64,000 nt of DNA from Chromatiales bacterium (GTDB lineage: Bacteria; Pseudomonadota; Gammaproteobacteria; Steroidobacterales; GCA-2729495), in contig NZCC01000081.1 in assembly GCA_002688175.1 (NCBI GenBank), positions 1 to 64,000 of the forward strand, in the 5' to 3' direction. Both the position numbers and the translations under genes were made by a program. Numbering within the stretch: the stretch's first letter is position 1; every line of letters begins with the position of its first letter. The notes under the pieces were generated by a model. The model made no database searches and had not been told where the DNA came from. It worked only from the letters and a program-made list of their open reading frames with translations. Positions 1 to 6,766 of the stretch are shown piece by piece.

Positions 1-336
1 CCGTGCGCGATCAACCGTTTTGCAGGCGACGTAGGTGGTCAGCTTCTTGCCGTCGAGCTGGGTAAAGTGGCTGGTCATTGCAATCGAGACCTGCCGTTGT
101 TCGGCATCAATATCCATCTGAATGACATGAAAACCATTGCCGTATCCGATTTGTTCGATGACCGGGAAAGCTTCTGAACTGGCGTTGACTAAAAAATGTT
201 GTGCGTAGCGACACAAATGCGCATCGTAATCCGCGACTGCATTGTTATCGGCCGAGACCGACGTTATCGGTAACCAGAGACCGGCAATGACCGGCAGCAG
301 GGTGGCAAAAAACTTTATAAAAGACTGCCTGGTCAT
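1..336 (-). CDS. Secreted protein of unknown function (3' end outside window)
   Basis: The ATG is at 336 and the frame stays open to the left edge, so at least 112 residues are present and the C-terminus is missing. Residues 1-29 form a classic Sec signal peptide: a basic start (MTR..K), a hydrophobic core, then SVSA before the mature start at ADNN. The mature part contains two cysteines (LCRY and VACK), which suggests an exported disulfide protein. I do not recognise the family. It resembles loosely, by length and the Cys placement, the secreted protein at 23309-24010, but this is an impression and not an alignment. Its start overlaps the stop of the upstream relic ORF by 4 bp (ATGA), so the two are translationally coupled in one leftward unit. 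Confidence 0.6.
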   Translation of the reverse strand, partial: MTRQSFIKFFATLLPVIAGLWLPITSVSADNNAVADYDAHLCRYAQHFLVNASSEAFPVIEQIGYGNGFHVIQMDIDAEQRQVSIAMTSHFTQLDGKKLTTYVACKTVDRAR

Positions 337-521
337 TCCGGCACCAGGCCTTGTTGCGCGAGCCGCCATTTCAGGTCCTCCAGTCGGTCCTGACCAAAAA
401 ACGGTTCGCTGCGAAAAACCAGCGTGGGCACTTCCCAGTGGCCGGCTTCGGTGAGCGCGGACTCGTTGGCGGTGATTTCCCGATCGTAGTCATCCGGTTG
501 TTCGGTGATCCTGCGGTCCAT
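333..521 (-). pseudogene. C-terminal relic of a DsbA-fold 2-hydroxychromene-2-carboxylate isomerase-like protein
   Basis: A 62-residue ORF starts at ATG 521. Its last 35 residues match the conserved C-terminus of the HCCA isomerase/GST-kappa branch of DsbA-fold proteins: the cis-proline segment VPTLVF, then FFGQDRLEDLKWRL. Family members are about 200 residues, with the N-terminal thioredoxin half and helical insertion before this point. Here an in-frame TGA lies just upstream of the ATG and the ASCH gene ends 5 bp away, so the N-terminal 140 residues are absent. The ORF is still embedded in a coupled operon (4-bp overlap with the next gene). It is most likely a deletion relic. A functional mini-protein cannot be excluded. 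Confidence 0.6.
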
Positions 522-525
522 GGCG

Positions 526-1014
526 TCAGTTCAACAGTTCGAACTTCTCCACCCAGACCGGCATGTCATCGCTGACGGCAAGACCATGTTCGGCCAGCAT
601 CGCGTTCCAGTAATTCGTGTGCAGCGGTTTCCAGACGGCGAGGTCGCGCATGGGCGTGCCGTCGACTGCAGTGTGGGTTGCGGTGACTGCACCGAAGGCA
701 ACTTGTTCGATCTCCGTCAGGCGCACGATGAGTCGCGGGTGTCCGCCAAAGTCGATGAGAATGATCACATCACCGGCAGCGGGCATCGGATGTGTCGTGT
801 GTTCGACGATCCACGGCAGCGTGTAGGTACCGGTCTTGTCACCGGCACGGATCAGGTCGAGGACCCGCTCGGTGGATTCGTCGTCGAGGCCGATCCATCG
901 AACTGAGTAGTGCGGGGGCAGATTCGCTTTCGGCAGAGCCTGCCTGGCATGGGTCCAGAAGTTGTCCAGCTCGGCAGGATCGGGGGGTGTGCAGCCGGGT
1001 GGGAGGTAGGTCAT
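526..1014 (-). CDS. ASCH domain protein
   Basis: This 162-residue protein belongs to the ASCH (PUA-like beta-barrel) superfamily, YhfF-like branch. The family is thought to bind RNA or modified nucleosides; no reaction can be named here. Visible landmarks are an N-terminal helix (ELDNFWTHARQALP), the segment DLIRAGDKTGTYTLPW where the family has its G-x-K-x-[AS]T loop, AGDVIILIDFGGHPRLIV and a C-terminal WVEKFELL. I chose ATG 1014 because the further upstream alternative (TTG 1035) would start inside the hairpin of the preceding terminator. There is no clear ribosome binding site: the ATG directly follows the T-run of that terminator. The downstream relic ORF begins 5 bp after the stop. Confidence 0.75.
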   Translation of the reverse strand: MTYLPPGCTPPDPAELDNFWTHARQALPKANLPPHYSVRWIGLDDESTERVLDLIRAGDKTGTYTLPWIVEHTTHPMPAAGDVIILIDFGGHPRLIVRLTEIEQVAFGAVTATHTAVDGTPMRDLAVWKPLHTNYWNAMLAEHGLAVSDDMPVWVEKFELLN

Positions 1015-1067
1015 AAAAAAAGGGTCAAACCGCAATAAACCGTGGAACGGAGGTGCGGTTCGACCCT
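1015..1067 (-). terminator. Rho-independent terminator of the TonB receptor
   Basis: Read on the minus strand, a 14-bp stem with one mismatch (arms 1054-1067 and 1021-1034, 19-nt loop) is followed at once by seven T. It lies 26 bp after the TonB receptor stop. Its T-run touches the ATG of the ASCH gene. Confidence 0.85.
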
Positions 1068-1093
1068 GTTATGGTCTTGTCGGCTTTATTAAC

Positions 1094-3370
1094 CTAGAGC
1101 TGGTAAGTAGCCGTGAACATGTACTCCACAGGCGCCATGGTGATGAAACCACCCAGCCCGCGACTGCCCGTCGTGATGTTATCGTCATCAGCCAGGTTCT
1201 TACCGGTCAGCTTCAGTTTCCAGTTGTCCCCAATGCTGGCGGCGATGAAACCACTAAAGATCTCCCAACCGGAATTGTGAAAGTCGTTGGTTGCGGAGGT
1301 GATGTAGTCATCCATGTCGTAATAATCCATGCCAAACGACAGGTCGCCGAACGGCATATCCATGGTGTAGTCAAAGCCGATGTTGTAAGTGAAATCCGGT
1401 GTCTGCGGCGTTTCTGCCGGGACGCCATACAGGTAGGTAGCCCTTTCCGCAGCACTACACCCTTCCGGTTGAGTTGCAAGTGGACCGCAACTTGCCCGGA
1501 GGTTCTGATATTCGCCGTCCGTGAAGGCAGTACCGCTTACGAACAGATTCAAACCGTCGACGGGTACAGCGGTAATTTCAAACTCGAGACCCTGAATCTC
1601 AACATCACCCGAGTTCTGCACCGGGAAGGCAAGATTACCGCCGCCGAGGTCGACGGTGGAATTTTGCTGAATGTCTTCGATATCAGAAAAGTAGTAAGCG
1701 AGGTTGGTCCTGAGTCGGTTGTCGAACCATTCAGCCTTGAGCCCGGCTTCCATGGTTTTAATGGTTTCCTCGGTGTACCTTTCGTGCACGAAAGTCGTTA
1801 TGGAGATTGTGCTCCAGCCGGCGCCCTTGAATCCTTCCGCATAGCTACCATAGAGCAGCATGCTGTCCAGCGCTCCGGAGGTTTCAAAGGCGTAATCAAT
1901 GGCGAATTTCGGTGTCCATGCATCCGGTTTCTGGCTGTCACTGAACGTGCCCAGGGGGACTGGCGCCAGCAGCAGCTGGTAGGTCATGTCCATATCCTTG
2001 TCATCTTCCGTGTAACGCAATCCCGCAGTCAGTTTGAGGGCATCCGTTACGTTGAAACTGCCCTCGCCATATACAGAGATTGAATCAGTTTCCACTTCGA
2101 TGGTGCTGGTGGACAGAGAAAGACCTGGCGGCGGTCCTGCGCTCCAGCCCCACAACTGATCGGCCTCCTCATTCAGATAGTAAACGCCCGCAACGTAATT
2201 AAACCTGTCGCCAAAGGCACTGCCGATGAGCCTGAATTCCTGAGTGATCTGGTCCGATTCCGTTTCAGAGCCGCCTACTGCGCCGTTATTGCCGGCGAAG
2301 TCCGTCATGAAATTACCGTCAAGACCTACATAGCCGGTGATGGACTTCAGGGTCAGGTTGTCGGTGAGGTCCCACGTGAGGGTCAGCCCCATGATGGTCT
2401 GCTCGGTAGATGCCTGCGGATTGTTTTTCAGCGGCGGCAACATCCTGTCTCCCCAGGCCGTGTTGACGGTCCGCGGGCCATGAGTGAAAGTCAGGTCATT
2501 TGACGTGAACTGAGTGATCACGCCTGCCGGGCAGGTTCCTGTTAACGGGTCCATGACCGACGGATCCTGACAATTATCCGGCACATTGGGCGTTGTCGCA
2601 TTAACCAGCTGGTTTGAATCATTGTCCGACTCGGAGAAAGCTATCGACAAGACGGCATCAAAATTTTCCGAGCCCGTGAAGCGCAATTTTCCGCGTGCGG
2701 TCAGGTTCTCTTCAAGACCCGTTTCCGTATTCGCGGAGGGGTGGATATTGAAGTACTGGCCGTCCTTCTCTATCCACTGGGCTGATAGCGAGCCTGCCCA
2801 GGAATCGTTCAGGGGACCGCCGACACTGCTCTTTAACAACAGTTGATCATCATTGCCCATGCCGACGGAGGCATTTAGCCATTTGTCTTCGCCCGGTGTA
2901 CGCGAGATGAAGCGGATGGCACCGTAGCCGGTGTTGCGGCCGTACAGTGTGCCCTGGGGTCCGCGCAGAACCTCTACACGTTCCAGGTCGGACATGGTGA
3001 TATTGTTGCCGTTCAATCTGCCCACATAAATGTCGTCTACATAGATGCCAACGGGTGATTCGGCAACCACCAGTGAGGCATCCTGCTGCAGTCCGCCACG
3101 CAGTGACAGTGACAGGTTGCTGGGGTGGGTGATGTTATTGTACATATTGAGGCTGGGTACATAGCGTTGCAGATCCCTGGCCTCGCCAATCTGCAGTTTT
3201 TCCATCTGCGTCCCGTCCATGGCGCTCACGGCGATAGGAACATCCTGCAGGTTTTCCTCGCGATGTTCGGATGTCACGATCATTTCATCGATCGCAGCGT
3301 AAGATGGTATGGCAGTGAGTATTCCGGCCAGTCCCATCAATACGATTGTGATTCTAGTGGCCATCTTCAT
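1094..3370 (-). CDS. TonB-dependent outer membrane receptor
   Basis: This 758-residue TonB-dependent receptor imports a ligand across the outer membrane using TonB/ExbBD energy. A signal peptide (residues 1-25, ending PSYA) precedes a TonB box-like EMIVTSEHRE. The plug domain follows, with QDVPIAVSAM, YVDDIYVGR and VEVLRGPQGTLYGRN, then a long beta-barrel ending in an aromatic (YQL). This plug pattern is typical of the iron-complex/secondary-metabolite receptors expanded in Sphingomonas-like and marine gammaproteobacterial catabolic loci. The ligand is unknown. The start could be ATG 3370 or ATG 3364: the purine-rich GGGGA sits directly before 3370 and is better spaced for 3364. Its own terminator follows. 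The gene is divergent from the SDR at 3582. Confidence 0.93.
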   Translation of the reverse strand: MKMATRITIVLMGLAGILTAIPSYAAIDEMIVTSEHREENLQDVPIAVSAMDGTQMEKLQIGEARDLQRYVPSLNMYNNITHPSNLSLSLRGGLQQDASLVVAESPVGIYVDDIYVGRLNGNNITMSDLERVEVLRGPQGTLYGRNTGYGAIRFISRTPGEDKWLNASVGMGNDDQLLLKSSVGGPLNDSWAGSLSAQWIEKDGQYFNIHPSANTETGLEENLTARGKLRFTGSENFDAVLSIAFSESDNDSNQLVNATTPNVPDNCQDPSVMDPLTGTCPAGVITQFTSNDLTFTHGPRTVNTAWGDRMLPPLKNNPQASTEQTIMGLTLTWDLTDNLTLKSITGYVGLDGNFMTDFAGNNGAVGGSETESDQITQEFRLIGSAFGDRFNYVAGVYYLNEEADQLWGWSAGPPPGLSLSTSTIEVETDSISVYGEGSFNVTDALKLTAGLRYTEDDKDMDMTYQLLLAPVPLGTFSDSQKPDAWTPKFAIDYAFETSGALDSMLLYGSYAEGFKGAGWSTISITTFVHERYTEETIKTMEAGLKAEWFDNRLRTNLAYYFSDIEDIQQNSTVDLGGGNLAFPVQNSGDVEIQGLEFEITAVPVDGLNLFVSGTAFTDGEYQNLRASCGPLATQPEGCSAAERATYLYGVPAETPQTPDFTYNIGFDYTMDMPFGDLSFGMDYYDMDDYITSATNDFHNSGWEIFSGFIAASIGDNWKLKLTGKNLADDDNITTGSRGLGGFITMAPVEYMFTATYQL

Positions 3371-3581
3371 TCCCCGTTCCCCCGGTGTTATGTCAAGATC
3401 AGCGCGATTCTAGCAGGGTAAAAGCCGGACTGGGTGGCCGTGTCGAACCGACCTATGAACAGTGCAGCGAAAAGTACCTGGGTCGCCGAAATAATGACCG
3501 CCCATATTCGACATAAATCTGTTATTGCACCAAACTAACCGTCGTGATTTTATAGCCGCCATAACCGCAGACAGATTATCT

Positions 3582-4406
3582 ATGCCACAAGCACTACAGG
3601 GTAAAACCATATGGATCACCGGGGCCTCGTCGGGGGTCGGCGAGGGTATGGCGACCGTTTTTCATCGTGCCGGCGCGGATATCATTATTTCCGGGCGCCG
3701 GGAAGCAGAATTGCAGCGGGTCAAAGCTACATGTACCGGCGGGCCCGGTTCGGTTACGGTGTCAGCCTTTGATATTGTGGACCCTGTGCAACGCGAAGCT
3801 GCGGCGCAGTCGGTTCTGGAGCGGTTCGAACGGCTTGATGTTCTGGTTAACAATGCCGGTATTGGTCAGCGCAGCCTCGTACAGGATACGAGTCTGGATG
3901 TTGACCGGCGCATCATGGAAGTCGATTTTTTTGCCCCCATCGCGCTGACCAAACTGGTGTTGCCGCGCATGATCGAGCAGCAGGGCGGTCACCTGGTCGT
4001 CACTTCATCAGTTGCCGGTAAACACGCGGTTCCGTTTCATGCCACCTATTGTGCGGCCAAGCATGCGCTGCACGGCTGGTATGACACGTTGCGTATCGAG
4101 CACCTTAAGGATGAGATCGCGGTTACGTTGCTGGTTATTGCCGGTATCCGCAGCAACGTCTTTGAGCATGCTTTAACCGGCGATGGTTCCGAGTATGGCA
4201 GCAGTGATTTTGGCAGTGGTTCAGGGATGACGGCCGAGTCCTGTGCCCAGCGTGTCGTCACGGCTATCGTGAATCGTGAGCCGGAGGTTGTGATCAGTAT
4301 TGAAGAGGCGAAGCAGGCCATGCTGCTTAAAGACAAAGACCCGGTTGCCTTCACCGATCGCATGGCCAGTCTGATGACATGGATGTCAGGTCAGGAGAAT
4401 AATTGA
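3582..4406 (+). CDS. Short-chain dehydrogenase/reductase (DHRS7-like)
   Basis: This 274-residue classical SDR is predicted to oxidise or reduce an alcohol/ketone with NAD(P)(H). The Rossmann glycine motif GASSGVG is at 14-20 and NNAG at 90-93. The catalytic Ser lies in TSSVAG near 142, with Tyr156 and Lys160 (YCAAK). An RR at 39-40 after the second beta strand suggests NADP preference. The substrate cannot be told; overall form resembles the DHRS7B group. ATG 3582 was chosen over the upstream TTG 3525 because the family begins with this short lead before the Rossmann strand. The C-terminus meets the convergent aminotransferase stop with one base between them. Confidence 0.85.
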   Translation: MPQALQGKTIWITGASSGVGEGMATVFHRAGADIIISGRREAELQRVKATCTGGPGSVTVSAFDIVDPVQREAAAQSVLERFERLDVLVNNAGIGQRSLVQDTSLDVDRRIMEVDFFAPIALTKLVLPRMIEQQGGHLVVTSSVAGKHAVPFHATYCAAKHALHGWYDTLRIEHLKDEIAVTLLVIAGIRSNVFEHALTGDGSEYGSSDFGSGSGMTAESCAQRVVTAIVNREPEVVISIEEAKQAMLLKDKDPVAFTDRMASLMTWMSGQENN

Positions 4407-4407
4407 G

Positions 4408-6195
4408 TTAATCGGTGTCTGACACCCGTTCGCTGGACGCCATCTCTGCTGACAATTGCGGGTCTGATTGCTTGATGGCAAAAAACTGAAGCTCGCCCAG
4501 TTCTCCCTCCAGCTGTATGTCTTCAGCCGGCTTGGTGTCGCTGAGTTGGTCGGCCCACTCCTGTGCTTCGCGTAGATAGCGCGCGTATAGCGCCTGGCGT
4601 TCTTCACTTGGACGTGTGGTTGGTTTGCAGCCGCAGGCATCGACCGCAGCGGATATAGAGAGTGTTTCGTCCAGCGGACAGCATTGTTCGTGGGCCCAGG
4701 ATCCGGACTGCAGGTCAAAATGGTATTGCGGCAGGAACCAGTGGCCATAGGACGCGATGAACTCAATGGCGTCAATGATGTAGTCGGCTTCGGCATCGTC
4801 CATCGTGTAGTGAAAGCCCACCCGGCACCAGCCGGGTTTCAGGCCGACATATCCTTTGGCTATCTCATGACGATAACGTTCCGAGAGCTCCGGGCCTATA
4901 TCGAGCAGACGATGACCATACGGTCCTGCACATGAACATCCGGCCCGCGACTGGATGCCGAATAAGTCGTTGAGCAGGGCCGTCAGAAATTTTGGATGCA
5001 GGTAGCGTCCCTGGGGTTCCCTGATATTAAAGGAAACAATTCCGATGCGTCGGGCCGGATCCGGGTTGCCCATGATTTCGATTTGCGGTTTGTGTTTCCA
5101 GCGTTCGAATGCCCGTGACAGAAGCTGGTGCTCTCTGTCTTCGATGCATTCGGAGCCGATTTCATTCTTTATCGAAAATACCATTGCCGCCTTGAGGGTC
5201 TGTAGTACCCCGGAGGTTCCGGCCTTCTCGCGTTCCTCGATGTCGTGGATGAAATCATGGTCTGCCGGGCTGACATAGTCCACGGTGCCGCCGGCGGCTA
5301 CGGTGGGCGGGAGGAGTTCGTTATAGATGCGCTTGTTAAAAATCAGGATGCCGCTGGAGCCGGGTCCGCCGATAAATTTGTGTGGTGAGATGAAAATCGC
5401 ATCGATCGAGGCATCGCCCTCGTCAGTCTGCGGTGGATTCATGTCTATCTCGACATAGGGGGCACTGGCGGCGTAATCGAAACAGGCGATGGCATTGTGG
5501 CGATGTAACAGGCGTGCAATCTCGTGGATGGCCGTGCGCATCCCGGTCACATTTGAGGCCGCTGAAAATGAGCCGATACGTAAACGGTCCTGGTATTCAG
5601 GCTGTTTCAGCAATTGTTCGAGGTGAGCCAGGTCGATACTGCCGTCAGCTGCCAGATCCACCGTAACAACGGTTGCCAGTCCTTGTCGCCAGGAGATTTC
5701 ATTGGAATGATGCTCATACGGGCCGGTAAAAATTACCGCCTGCTGTTGATCCAGGAAGGTTGCGAATTCCTCGCGTCGTTGCGCGCCAATAAATTCATCG
5801 AGCGAGCGGTTGAGGAACTCGTGGGTTGCCGGTGGGCACGTGACGCCGAGAATCTGTTGCAGCTTATCGATGGCACCGCTGGCTCCTGTTCCGACGGAGA
5901 TGATGCGCCCATTATCCCCGGCGTTGACGGAAGACTTGATGGTGGCTTCAGCCTGATGCAACAGCGCCGTCATGCTGCGCCCGGTAATGTCATCTTCGGT
6001 ATGCGTGTTCGCGTAAATACGTTGCAGGCTTTCCAGGTAGTTTTCGACAAACAGCAGACAACGACCCGAGGCCGTGTAATCGCAATACACCATCAGGCGT
6101 TCCCCGAACGGGGTGGTGAACATACTGTCACCGCCGACAAGCTGCTGGCGCAGAAAGTCGAAACATATGGCGGGTGATTCTTTAGAGGCTGACAT
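4408..6195 (-). CDS. Class-V PLP aminotransferase, NifS/cysteine-desulfurase-like
   Basis: This 595-residue fold-type I PLP enzyme resembles cysteine desulfurases and related lyases. The PLP-binding Lys is K273 in SPHKFIGG, the ring-nitrogen Asp is D240 (CFDYAASAP) and the stacking His is H162/H163 (EHHSNE). A C-terminal SRAGCSCAG (C420, C422) sits where desulfurases carry the mobile catalytic Cys loop. About 100 extra residues follow, with a CGC motif. Desulfurase activity is an inference; selenocysteine lyase or another beta-lyase is possible. It is the second gene of a two-gene unit: its ATG shares a base with the stop of the repressor gene (TAATG). That regulator is of persulfide-sensing type, which fits a role in sulfane sulfur handling. 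Confidence 0.85.
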   Translation of the reverse strand: MSASKESPAICFDFLRQQLVGGDSMFTTPFGERLMVYCDYTASGRCLLFVENYLESLQRIYANTHTEDDITGRSMTALLHQAEATIKSSVNAGDNGRIISVGTGASGAIDKLQQILGVTCPPATHEFLNRSLDEFIGAQRREEFATFLDQQQAVIFTGPYEHHSNEISWRQGLATVVTVDLAADGSIDLAHLEQLLKQPEYQDRLRIGSFSAASNVTGMRTAIHEIARLLHRHNAIACFDYAASAPYVEIDMNPPQTDEGDASIDAIFISPHKFIGGPGSSGILIFNKRIYNELLPPTVAAGGTVDYVSPADHDFIHDIEEREKAGTSGVLQTLKAAMVFSIKNEIGSECIEDREHQLLSRAFERWKHKPQIEIMGNPDPARRIGIVSFNIREPQGRYLHPKFLTALLNDLFGIQSRAGCSCAGPYGHRLLDIGPELSERYRHEIAKGYVGLKPGWCRVGFHYTMDDAEADYIIDAIEFIASYGHWFLPQYHFDLQSGSWAHEQCCPLDETLSISAAVDACGCKPTTRPSEERQALYARYLREAQEWADQLSDTKPAEDIQLEGELGELQFFAIKQSDPQLSAEMASSERVSDTD

Positions 6196-6554
6196 TATGA
6201 CTGGTTGCTGTGAGCGACCGGAGCCCCGCAGTAAATATCGTGTAAAAGTTCTATGAACTGCATGACCGGACCTTGAGCCAGGGAATAGAAAATGGTTTGT
6301 GATGCTCTGCGGGTTTTGACCAGTCCATCCCGGCGCAGCAGGGCGAGATGCTGGGACAGTGCGGACTGGCTTAGATCGATCCGTTCGTTGAGCTGGCTTA
6401 CTGAGGCTTCATTTTCTGCCAGTACGCACAAAATCATCAGGCGATTGTCATTGGCTAGCGCCTTGAGCAGCTGGGCCGCATCACCGGCATGGGCGCGCAT
6501 GTCTTCGAGGCGCATCCCGTCAGGGAGATTATGAGTGGTCGTTGGTGCGTTCAT
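6195..6554 (-). CDS. ArsR-family repressor of BigR/SqrR persulfide-sensor type
   Basis: This is a 119-residue winged helix-turn-helix protein. The recognition region is LSQSALSQHLALLRRDGL (61-78), followed by the wing KTRRASQTIFYSL. Two cysteines, C43 (LMILCVL) and C109 (DIYCGA), are 66 residues apart. These positions and their spacing match the redox pair of BigR (Xylella/Agrobacterium) and SqrR (Rhodobacter), which form a di- or polysulfide link in response to reactive sulfur species and then release DNA. The metal-binding ELCVC motif of ArsR/SmtB is absent. It probably represses its own operon and may also act on the divergent RND operon: a palindrome at 6630-6646 lies between them. Confidence 0.88.
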   Translation of the reverse strand: MNAPTTTHNLPDGMRLEDMRAHAGDAAQLLKALANDNRLMILCVLAENEASVSQLNERIDLSQSALSQHLALLRRDGLVKTRRASQTIFYSLAQGPVMQFIELLHDIYCGAPVAHSNQS

Positions 6555-6629
6555 TCATCCATCCGTCAAGCAAGCAGAATCAGGCGGTGAGCAGTATAAT
6601 ACATTACACAAGGTAATTCTAATTTATAT

Positions 6630-6646
6630 TATGCTAAAATAGCATA
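6630..6646. promoter_or_regulatory. Candidate ArsR/BigR operator palindrome
   Basis: A perfect inverted repeat with 7-bp arms and a 3-bp centre (TATGCTA-AAA-TAGCATA) sits in a very AT-rich 100-bp stretch between the divergent repressor (start 6554) and RND (start 6767) genes. Location and AT-rich palindromic form fit BigR/SqrR operators in general. The match to the published boxes is not exact. Confidence 0.5.
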
Positions 6647-6766
6647 TACTTATTAAGCAAATGATAATATACTCCCTGTCGGCTATTTTGACCGGCTCCT
6701 TCGCCCTGCTGTATCAGCGTTCGGCGCCTGTTTGAACCTGGATTTTGACCTGCTGAAAGATACCGG

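Noticed and set aside
3525-3581. Longer TTG start for the SDR
   Set aside because: Extra 19 residues have no homology, and the family begins shortly before the Rossmann motif.
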